Below are positions 26,780 through 35,691 of a stretch of 64,000 nucleotides of DNA, piece by piece. How positions within the stretch are numbered: the first letter of the stretch is position 1; the number at the start of each line of letters is the position of its first letter. Origin of the DNA: an uncultured Marinobacter sp. (GTDB lineage Bacteria; Pseudomonadota; Gammaproteobacteria; Pseudomonadales; Oleiphilaceae); the NCBI RefSeq assembly GCF_947488835.1, contig NZ_CANLBK010000002.1, positions 372,001 through 436,000 of the forward strand, in the 5' to 3' direction. Under the pieces are notes generated by a model. It saw only the letters and a program-made list of their open reading frames with translations. It was not told where the DNA came from and did not search any database. A program made the translations under genes and the position numbers.

Positions 26780-27832
26780 CTAAGGGGTGGCACGGAACTG
26801 TTTCCGGTGTTCCCCCGGGCTTATTTCAAACCAGCGGCGGTATGCCTTGTGCAATGCCGCTGGGTTGGAAAAACCCAATAGCCAGGCAATTTCTGATAAC
26901 GATGTATCTGTTTCCCTAATATAGTCTCTCGCCAACTGCTTTCTGGTTTCGTCCATCAACTCTCTGAACCCTGTGTTTTCAGAAGCAAGCTGTCGCTGCA
27001 GTGTCCATGGTGTAACCCCCAACTTCGAGGCAATGGTTTCAAGGCTCGGTGTCTCTCCTCGAAATAACGGCGTTAACAGGCTCTTTACTCTATCGCCTGT
27101 TGTCCATCCTCTCTGAATCTCCCGCATTTCCACTTCGCACAGCAGTGTCAGCTTTTCATGTATTGCTGATTGTGCTTGCAGAGTGTCTTGTCTCCATATG
27201 TCTTGCCGCACCGTTATGCTGTTTGAGGCGGCCCCAAACTGTACCGGGCAGCGAAACCAGGCTTCAAACAGTTCATCCATACCAGTGGATGGGTATTCTA
27301 TGGAGACTTTTTCCAGCACATCCCATTGCCCGCTCACCGTGCGTAGAAACTGAGTCCAGGCACTTAGCACTGAGTCCACAACAAAGTAGTTAAACGCGTT
27401 GTAAGGCCGGATAGAGTAAAACTGGATCAGACGTTTATCTGCCTCCACTTTTGGTATGCCACGGCTATTACGGCTGGTCAGAAGGGAGTAGCGGATCAGT
27501 GTTTGTGCAGCTTTGCCGACAGTGCTGGCGCATTCACCTGCAAGCCCTGCCAGGCCTGCATCTACAGGCCTCGTCAAGGCGCCGATGCGCAGCCCCAGTG
27601 TGGTGTTGTTGCAAGCTTGAATGGCGGCATGCCCCAGTCTCATAAAACGCGGAAGGCTGATACGAGTCTCAGGAGAGGACAGCGTTTGTTCATTGAGCTG
27701 AAAGTGGCGACTTAGCTCCTGCACATTGACACCTTCAGCGTCGGCAGCCCGGAGCAGTACCGAAACATAAAGAACGCTGATATCGCCGAGGGGGTTGCGG
27801 TCCAGGGGTGGTTGAGCGGGGGGTGTGTTCAT
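26780..27832 (-). CDS. AraC-family transcriptional regulator
   Basis: OruR-type AraC regulator of 350 residues. The N-terminal arabinose-binding-like domain is followed by a double helix-turn-helix DNA-binding domain: LETIASKLGVTPWTLQRQL, then DTSLSEIAWLLGFSNPAAL and YRRWFEISPGEHRK. I chose the ATG at 27832 (MNTPPAQPPLDRN); an in-frame TTG at 27898 would add 22 unconserved-looking residues. It is divergent from fadH across 147 bp, making fadH the likely target, perhaps with an unsaturated fatty acid as signal (inference). Confidence 0.87.
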   Translation of the reverse strand: MNTPPAQPPLDRNPLGDISVLYVSVLLRAADAEGVNVQELSRHFQLNEQTLSSPETRISLPRFMRLGHAAIQACNNTTLGLRIGALTRPVDAGLAGLAGECASTVGKAAQTLIRYSLLTSRNSRGIPKVEADKRLIQFYSIRPYNAFNYFVVDSVLSAWTQFLRTVSGQWDVLEKVSIEYPSTGMDELFEAWFRCPVQFGAASNSITVRQDIWRQDTLQAQSAIHEKLTLLCEVEMREIQRGWTTGDRVKSLLTPLFRGETPSLETIASKLGVTPWTLQRQLASENTGFRELMDETRKQLARDYIRETDTSLSEIAWLLGFSNPAALHKAYRRWFEISPGEHRKQFRATP

Positions 27833-27916
27833 GTGGATTCGCCACTCGCTGTCATCTGAGGATAATAGAATGTTATTCACGGATATTGTTGAACGCAACC
27901 CGCATGGGTACTTTAG

Positions 27917-30049
<2,133 letters not shown>

Positions 30050-30083
30050 TCACAAAACGTTGCAGTTTTTACCTATGCATCGG

Positions 30084-30125
30084 AAACTCTCTGACTAGAC
30101 TTGCAGTCTGTCAGAGAGTTTTTTT
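30084..30125 (+). terminator. Long rho-independent terminator after fadH
   Basis: AAACTCTCTGAC (30084-30095) pairs with GTCAGAGAGTTT (30110-30121). A second perfect 5-bp stem (AGACT/AGTCT, loop TGC) sits on top with a single bulge. A T-run ends the hairpin. Confidence 0.93.
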
Positions 30126-30143
30126 GATTTTGGGGAGTCTGTA

Positions 30144-31388
30144 ATGGTATCTGCCCGCCAGGCAACGGATGATTATTCGGCGGTTTTCTTCATAGAGGGC
30201 AACGAGGTGGCTCGGCAGATGCGGGCCAGCGAGTTTGGCGCTTTTCTGGACGGCTACGTAGGGTTATCGGACCTTGCTGAAACCGATGTTAAAGCCGTTC
30301 TTGTGGAGCTTGGCGGCGACCTTCTCGTGCGTTCGCTCGTGTTTTTCCGCATCTGGTTTGACGAAGAAGGCAGAGCTGACAGCAGCTGGAATGTGCCCAT
30401 CGAAGAGCTGGCTCGCAAGGGTGCAAAAGGTCCGAATATGGGAGGCGGTGCGATTCGCCTTGTCTGTCGCAGCCTTTGCCCCGATCCCCAGCACACTTCT
30501 GAGTTATGGGACCCGGATATGACGCCGGGCAACAACCATTTCCAGCTAATCCGAAAAGCGGTCAAAGCCAACGCCCTTAAATTTCGCCTTGTTGAGCCCG
30601 AAGAGGAGAATATCCCTGTGTTACGGGGCGGGGAGCAGGTTGCGGCAATGGATGACGAATCCCGCATCGGCGCCGATCGGGCGCGCCTTGCACAACTGAT
30701 CCGTGAACAGCGCCTGCGCATCAAAACCCTGCAAAGCGTGCACCGGGACATGCTATCTGAAGTCAACAGGGAGCACAGGCTCGAGATCAAGACCCTGAGC
30801 AATGAAATAGCTGATCTGGAGCAAAAATATGAGCGCCAGCGCGTAGGCAATGAGCAGTTGAAGCAGCGGTTGGCGGAGCGTAATCAGCAATATCTCAGCA
30901 TGCAGGAGCAAATGGCAACCGCTAACCCTGAAGCCAGTCGGGGGGATGCCAACGCAACAGCGGAGTTGGTTTTGCTAAGGGAGCAGCTCGACCGCAAACA
31001 GCGTGAGTTGGAGCACCGGGATGAAAAACTTGTTGCTCTGGAGCAGGAAGTGCACGAACTTCGGAACCGTGAACCACCTGAAAACAGTATTATGGGGCAC
31101 CTGAAATCCGAATCTGTATTTCTGGTTGCCTACCACTCGGGTGTTGGTCACCTGACGGTGCCCTACCGGCAAATTGAAAACTACTTTGGTAACCCGACCG
31201 CTTATGCAGCGGAGCGTTGTGGCATGAACGAGCCGGCCTATCTTCAGTGGCTCGCCCACTATGAGAACCCGGTTTGTCAGCAGGCGCTCGACGGTGATAC
31301 TTGCTGTGGTGAACCCTTGTTGAGAGTCAGCCAACCCGGGGAGTTTCAGCCTGGAGTCGACGACCGTTGCGAGAACCACCAGCTCTGA
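30144..31388 (+). CDS. Conserved coiled-coil protein of unknown function
   Basis: Protein of 414 residues in three parts. The globular N-terminal part spans 1-165 and includes WNVPIEELARKGAKGPNMGGGA. A central coiled coil runs from about 175 to 310 (for example LAQLIREQRLRIKTLQSVHR). The C-terminal part, from about 315, is rich in Cys and His (CGMNEPAY, NPVCQQAL, GDTCCGEP, DDRCENH), suggesting a metal- or disulfide-stabilised module. There is no signal peptide. It lies 105 bp before nadK; a gene of this kind next to nadK is remembered from Pseudomonas, sometimes labelled chromosome-partitioning-like, which I cannot support. GGGGAGTC precedes the ATG. Confidence 0.75.
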   Translation: MVSARQATDDYSAVFFIEGNEVARQMRASEFGAFLDGYVGLSDLAETDVKAVLVELGGDLLVRSLVFFRIWFDEEGRADSSWNVPIEELARKGAKGPNMGGGAIRLVCRSLCPDPQHTSELWDPDMTPGNNHFQLIRKAVKANALKFRLVEPEEENIPVLRGGEQVAAMDDESRIGADRARLAQLIREQRLRIKTLQSVHRDMLSEVNREHRLEIKTLSNEIADLEQKYERQRVGNEQLKQRLAERNQQYLSMQEQMATANPEASRGDANATAELVLLREQLDRKQRELEHRDEKLVALEQEVHELRNREPPENSIMGHLKSESVFLVAYHSGVGHLTVPYRQIENYFGNPTAYAAERCGMNEPAYLQWLAHYENPVCQQALDGDTCCGEPLLRVSQPGEFQPGVDDRCENHQL

Positions 31389-31493
31389 AACTAAACGGCC
31401 TGCCGAAGGGCGCCACAGAACAATTTTCAGTATCGGGGTGACTTTCGTTAGACTGTAGGTCAGATTGAAACGGGCGACACCACAGGATAATTC

Positions 31494-32378
31494 ATGGACC
31501 AGTTCAGAAACATAGGCGTCATCGGCCGGATGGGCAGCGTTAAGGTGGTTGAATCACTGCGCCAGCTTAAACAATATCTGGTCGCCAACCATTACCACGT
31601 TATCCTAGAGGAAGACACGGCGAGCATGTTGCCTGGCCACGGTTTGCAGGTTGCCAGCAAAAAGCTGCTTGGCGAGATCTGCGATCTGGTTATTGTTGTT
31701 GGCGGTGATGGAAGCTTGTTGGGGGCAGCCCGGGAGCTGGCTAAGTCCAAGATTCCTCTGCTTGGTGTTAACCGCGGCCGCTTGGGCTTTCTGACGGATA
31801 TTTCGCCCGTTGATCTGGAAGAGCGTCTCGGCAAGGTGCTTGAAGGTGAGTACATTGAGGAGACGCGGTTTCTACTTGACGGCAATGTAGAGCGTAATGG
31901 CCAGCCGTTGGGCTTTGGCACAGCTCTGAATGATGTCGTGCTGCATCCGGGTAAATCTACCCGTATGATCGGCTTTGATTTGTATATTGATGGGCATTTC
32001 GTTTACAGCCAGCGGTCGGACGGTCTGATTGTGTCGACTCCTACAGGGTCTACGGCCTATTCACTCTCAGCGGGTGGGCCGATTATGCATCCCAAACTGG
32101 ACGCCATTGTCCTGGTGCCCATGTTCCCTCATACCCTCAGCAGTCGCCCGATTGTGGTAGATGGAAAGAGCGAGATTAAATTGGTTGTCGGGGAAACCAA
32201 CGAAACCTATCCGCAAATCAGTTTTGATGGTCAGATGAATATTGCCTGCGCGCCGGGCGATATCATCCGAATTGCTAAAAAGCCCTTTAAAATTCGGCTG
32301 ATTCACCCTACAGACCATAATTTCTATGCCACCTGCCGCGACAAGCTTGGCTGGGCAAGTGAAATAGCAGCGAGTTGA
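31494..32378 (+). CDS. nadK: NAD kinase
   Basis: NAD kinase of 294 residues. It phosphorylates NAD to NADP with ATP or polyphosphate. The nucleotide motif VVGGDGSLLGAAR has catalytic Asp72, followed by GVNRGRLGFLTDI, ALNDVVLH and SDGLIVSTPTGSTAYSLSAGG. The length matches the bacterial enzyme. The stop TGA is followed almost at once by the metallophosphatase start, so the two are coupled. ACAGGATA precedes the ATG. Confidence 0.97.
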   Translation: MDQFRNIGVIGRMGSVKVVESLRQLKQYLVANHYHVILEEDTASMLPGHGLQVASKKLLGEICDLVIVVGGDGSLLGAARELAKSKIPLLGVNRGRLGFLTDISPVDLEERLGKVLEGEYIEETRFLLDGNVERNGQPLGFGTALNDVVLHPGKSTRMIGFDLYIDGHFVYSQRSDGLIVSTPTGSTAYSLSAGGPIMHPKLDAIVLVPMFPHTLSSRPIVVDGKSEIKLVVGETNETYPQISFDGQMNIACAPGDIIRIAKKPFKIRLIHPTDHNFYATCRDKLGWASEIAAS

Positions 32379-32380
32379 TC

Positions 32381-33400
32381 ATGGCTGGAATTAAGCATAC
32401 TGCAAGTCGTGGTTACGACATTATCGGTGATATTCACGGCTGTGCGAATACGCTTGCGATGTTGCTCGAGCAGATGGGATACAGCAAGGTGAATGGCGTA
32501 TACCAGCACCGCCGGCGGCAAGCTGTGTTCATTGGCGATATTATTGATCGTGGTCCGAGAATTCGTGAAGCGCTGCATCTGGTCAGGAACATGGTCGAGC
32601 GGGGTTCCGCGCGTATTGTGATGGGAAACCATGAGTACAACGCCCTGGGCTACTGCACACGGGCGCGGGCGGGCAGCGGTAAAACATGGCTGAGGGAACA
32701 TAACCCGCGACATGACCGCCTGATCCGGGAAACCCTGGAGCAGTTCGAAGCCCACCCTCACGAGTGGAATGACTTCCTTGAGTGGTTTTACACCATTCCC
32801 TTGTTTATCGAGGAAGACGACTTTCGCGCAGTTCACGCCTGCTGGGATGACGAGCTCATTCAGAAGTTCAAGCAGGTTCAAGGCGGCGCCTGCATCGATG
32901 AAGATTTCCTGCACGCTTCTGCGGCAATCGATTCCTTTGCAGGGCAGGTTATGGACACCTTATTGCGGGGCACAGATTTACGCCTTCCTCAGGGTGTAAA
33001 AATAACCGGGCGGGATGGCTACGTCCGAGAGTTTTTCCGTACCAAGTTCTGGGCCGACGATCCCCGCACCTATGCCGATGTAGTCTTCCAGCCTGACCCC
33101 TTACCGCCAGAAGTGGCGGGGCGGCTTCTTAGCGACGACGAGCGCAAGCAGCTGATCAGTTACCCGCTGGATGCACCGCCGGTATTCGTTGGGCATTACT
33201 GGATGGATAGTGAGCCTGCGCCGCTTAAGTCCAACGTCGCCTGCATTGATTTCAGTGCTGTGAAATACGGCAGGCTGGTGGCGTACCGGATGGACGGCGA
33301 ACGAGAACTTTCCCCCGACAAGTTTGTTTGGGTCAATGTGGCTCGGGATCATAAGGATTCCCCGGATTATCCCACCAGTGAGGACAGCGTCGCTCGCTAA
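32381..33400 (+). CDS. Metallophosphoesterase (PrpE/ApaH-like)
   Basis: Calcineurin-like phosphoesterase of 339 residues. Metal ligands are in YDIIGDIHGC (about residue 15), FIGDIIDRGP and VMGNHEYNALG, followed by a His in FRAVHACWDDE and a C-terminal FVGHYWM. These fit the dinucleoside tetraphosphatase and serine/threonine phosphatase branch of the family; the substrate is unknown. ATG 32381 is preferred to the TTG at 32375, and lies two bases after the nadK stop. Co-transcription with nadK is likely. Confidence 0.85.
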   Translation: MAGIKHTASRGYDIIGDIHGCANTLAMLLEQMGYSKVNGVYQHRRRQAVFIGDIIDRGPRIREALHLVRNMVERGSARIVMGNHEYNALGYCTRARAGSGKTWLREHNPRHDRLIRETLEQFEAHPHEWNDFLEWFYTIPLFIEEDDFRAVHACWDDELIQKFKQVQGGACIDEDFLHASAAIDSFAGQVMDTLLRGTDLRLPQGVKITGRDGYVREFFRTKFWADDPRTYADVVFQPDPLPPEVAGRLLSDDERKQLISYPLDAPPVFVGHYWMDSEPAPLKSNVACIDFSAVKYGRLVAYRMDGERELSPDKFVWVNVARDHKDSPDYPTSEDSVAR

Positions 33401-33450
33401 CACGGCGGTCCGAGTTGTCAGTCTGAATAACCCGCGAGGCAAGGTAGATT

Positions 33451-34314
33451 GTGTACCGAGTAAAGCAGTTAGATGCCAGTGTAGATCTTGGCGGGTTTAG
33501 CCAGTGGCTAAGGAGCCAGGGAGTGCCCCACAGAATCAGTGAAGAGGGTGGTTTCCAGGTGCTGTGGCTGGAGCATTCAGAGCATGCCGAGCCAGTTTTG
33601 GAGGCTCTGGAGCGATTCCTTGCCGAGCCGGGTATCCGTCAGGCTGTTGAGCACCAGAATCACTCGCCTGTATTCGTGGCAGGGCGATGGCAGCCGTCCC
33701 CCCGGCATGCGCCGCTGGTTCTTGGTATCATTGTACTGGGTGTGTTGATGGCCTGGTTTACAAGCCTGGGCAGCAATCAGTTCACGTTCAGCTTGTTGAT
33801 CATCGATCCCCGAGCTTACGACTGGAGTCCCATGGCAGGGAGTCTGGATGCGCTTTCGGCAACGCTCGCCAGTGGCCAAATCTGGCGGTTATTCACCCCT
33901 GACTTTCTGCACTTCAGCTGGACTCACATTGTTTTCAATTCCGTGATGCTGTGGTTTCTGGGTAGCCAGGTGGAATGGTTTGATGGGCGTGGCCGGTTGA
34001 TTGTGCTTTTTATCGTTACTAGTCTTTTCTCCAACGTGTTGCAATACGTTGTGTCGGGGCCGCTTTTTGGTGGCCTTTCCGGAGTGGTTTACGGCATCCT
34101 CGGTTATTGCTGGCTGAGCCAGCGAACGCATCCAAGATTCCAGTTCCCGCCCGCGCTGGTAACCTTTGCAGTAGTGTGGATGGTGATCGGGTTTACGCCC
34201 TTGCCCGAGATGCTGGGGCTGGGGAGTATGGCCAATGAGGCGCATCTGGGTGGCTTTGTTGCTGGCTTGGCGATAGCTGTTATTTTGCCGGCTGGCAATA
34301 AACAGAAAGCATAA
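33451..34314 (+). CDS. Rhomboid intramembrane serine protease, GlpG-like
   Basis: Membrane protease of 287 residues. The N-terminal cytoplasmic domain (about 1-85) resembles GlpG, and the rest has six or so membrane segments. Catalytic Ser210 is in GGLSGVVYGILGY and His265 in ANEAHLGGFVAG. The WxR-like loop region is present around WTHIVFNSVMLWFLG. It cleaves membrane proteins within the bilayer; substrates are unknown. The start is GTG 33451 with AAGGT upstream. The 3' end abuts the 3' end of the candidate small RNA on the opposite strand, whose T-run overlaps this stop codon. Confidence 0.9.
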   Translation: MYRVKQLDASVDLGGFSQWLRSQGVPHRISEEGGFQVLWLEHSEHAEPVLEALERFLAEPGIRQAVEHQNHSPVFVAGRWQPSPRHAPLVLGIIVLGVLMAWFTSLGSNQFTFSLLIIDPRAYDWSPMAGSLDALSATLASGQIWRLFTPDFLHFSWTHIVFNSVMLWFLGSQVEWFDGRGRLIVLFIVTSLFSNVLQYVVSGPLFGGLSGVVYGILGYCWLSQRTHPRFQFPPALVTFAVVWMVIGFTPLPEMLGLGSMANEAHLGGFVAGLAIAVILPAGNKQKA

Positions 34315-34398
34315 AAAAACCCCACCAGAAGTGGGGTATAAAAGAAGCTTATTGCTCCTGATGAGAGAGACCAAATGATACGACCGTCGTCATTTGGT
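34313..34398 (-). ncRNA. Candidate Fur-repressed small RNA (RyhB/PrrF-like architecture)
   Basis: On the minus strand a promoter at 34434-34405 predicts a start near A34398. The transcript of about 86 nt has a 5' stem-loop (34398-34370: 8 bp ACCAAATG/CATTTGGT plus 4 bp ACGA/TCGT, with a two-base bulge). A mostly unpaired 32-nt core follows, including CTCATCAGGAGCAATAAG and a U-rich stretch. A perfect terminator ACCCCAC/GTGGGGT then ends in seven T (34337-34313). The Fur box covers its -10. This is the design of RyhB and PrrF RNAs, which repress iron-using proteins during iron starvation. From memory, the core shares a CTCATCAGG-like stretch with PrrF; this needs alignment. It contains no ORF. 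Confidence 0.75.
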
Positions 34399-34400
34399 AG

Positions 34401-34419
34401 GGCAATGATAATCATTATC
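34401..34419. promoter_or_regulatory. Fur box
   Basis: Matches the 19-bp Fur consensus at 17 positions, with an intact TGATAATCATTATC core. It overlaps the -10 of the minus-strand small-RNA promoter, so iron-loaded Fur should block it. A weak plus-strand promoter toward the yeaC-like gene starts just beyond (TTGCAT, 34422), so that gene could also be affected. Confidence 0.85.
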
Positions 34420-34434
34420 GTTTGCATCTGTCAA
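34405..34434 (-). promoter_or_regulatory. Promoter of the candidate small RNA
   Basis: Read on the minus strand: perfect TTGACA at 34434-34429, 18-bp spacer, TATCAT at 34410-34405 (five of six matches). A start at A34398 is six bases beyond. Confidence 0.8.
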
Positions 34435-34478
34435 ACGATTACTCTACTTTTTTATGAAGGTTTTTTCAGGAGAACCGG

Positions 34479-34772
34479 ATGACTTACGAAGAGCTTATCG
34501 AGCGACTCGATCCTAATGTTTATCAGAGTCTGAAACAGTCTATAGAACTCGGAAAGTGGCCGGATGGTCGCAAATTAACGCCCCAGCAGCGGGAGATTAG
34601 CCTGGAGGCCGTCATTTATTATGAGAACCTGCATAACATCCCTGAGCAGGAGCGCGTAGGTTACCTCGATCGTGGGATCAAGGCAGGCACCGCATGCGAC
34701 CCCTCCGTGCGTCGTAATCAGCCGGGCGAGAACAATGCCGATCCCAATCAGTTTGTTGAGGTCAAATCTTGA
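34479..34772 (+). CDS. YeaC-like protein (DUF1315)
   Basis: Small protein of 97 residues, matching the DUF1315/YeaC family in length and in its core (WPDGRKLTPQQREISLEAVI, then YYENLHNIPEQERVGYL). It has no membrane segment and its function is unknown. It ends TTGA, overlapping the TTG start of the DUF2797 gene, so the two are translationally coupled. Its promoter region contains the Fur box at 34401. TCAGGAGAA precedes the ATG. Confidence 0.88.
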   Translation: MTYEELIERLDPNVYQSLKQSIELGKWPDGRKLTPQQREISLEAVIYYENLHNIPEQERVGYLDRGIKAGTACDPSVRRNQPGENNADPNQFVEVKS

Positions 34773-35608
34773 GCGATTTTGCGGATGTAACCGGGCGTCT
34801 CAGAAAAATGCCCGCAGAAGCTGGCGACCCAGTGTCCTATGTACTGGCTGTGGGTGACGCGCGAGTGGAAATGAATGAGCTCATAGGCCAGCCCTTACGC
34901 TTTGATTTCGAGGGTGTGATTCGCTGCGTAAACTGTGACCGGACAACGAAAAAGAGTTTCAATCAAGGGCACTGTTATCCCTGCTTCCGGAAGCTGGCTT
35001 CCTGCGACAGTTGCATCATGAGCCCTGAAAAGTGCCATTACCACCTGGGCACCTGCCGTGAACCTGAGTGGGGCGAAACCCATTGCATGATTGAGCATGT
35101 GGTGTATCTGGCTAACTCATCGGGCCTTAAAGTAGGCATTACTCGCGGTTCCCAGGTGCCAACGCGCTGGATCGATCAGGGTGCAGTGGATGCTATTCCC
35201 ATGTTGAGAGTGGCTACGCGGTATCTTTCCGGCCTTGTTGAGGTGGCCTGCAAGAAACACGTTGCAGATCGCACAAACTGGCGCGCCATGCTCAGGGGCG
35301 ATGTTGCGGAGTTGGATCTTGTGCAGGAGCGCCAGCGGATACTCGCGCTGATTGCAGAGGATCTCGCCGCGCTGCGTGAAGAGCACGGGCAGGATGCCAT
35401 TCGCGAAGTGGATGAACGGGGGCTTGAATTGAGCTACCCCGTGCAGACCTGGCCAGAAAAAATCAAAACTCATAACCTGGATAAAACACCGGAAGTGGAG
35501 GGAGTTCTTGAGGGCATCAAAGGCCAATACCTGATCCTCGACACCGGGGTTATCAATATCCGCAAGTTTACCGGTTATGAAGTCCGTTTCCGGGTAATGG
35601 GCTCTTAA
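34769..35608 (+). CDS. DUF2797 protein with cysteine-rich N-terminal region
   Basis: Protein of 279 residues. The N-terminal part has a Cys/His-rich cluster (CVNCDRTT, GHCYPCFRKL, CDSCIMSPEKCHYH, TCREPEWGETHC), consistent with one or more zinc sites. The following VVYLANSSGLKVGITRGSQVPTRW resembles a GIY-YIG-like nuclease core (YLA...KVGIT), but catalysis is unproven. The start is TTG 34769, coupled to the yeaC-like stop. It is cytoplasmic by composition. The gene pair precedes pepN, an order I recall from Pseudomonas. Confidence 0.8.
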   Translation: MSDFADVTGRLRKMPAEAGDPVSYVLAVGDARVEMNELIGQPLRFDFEGVIRCVNCDRTTKKSFNQGHCYPCFRKLASCDSCIMSPEKCHYHLGTCREPEWGETHCMIEHVVYLANSSGLKVGITRGSQVPTRWIDQGAVDAIPMLRVATRYLSGLVEVACKKHVADRTNWRAMLRGDVAELDLVQERQRILALIAEDLAALREEHGQDAIREVDERGLELSYPVQTWPEKIKTHNLDKTPEVEGVLEGIKGQYLILDTGVINIRKFTGYEVRFRVMGS

Positions 35609-35691
35609 GATACCCGTTGTCCGTCCGATCTGATAACGCCTGACTGGCCCGCCCCGGGTCCTTCTCAGGCTGAGAAATCTGGAGACTATCA

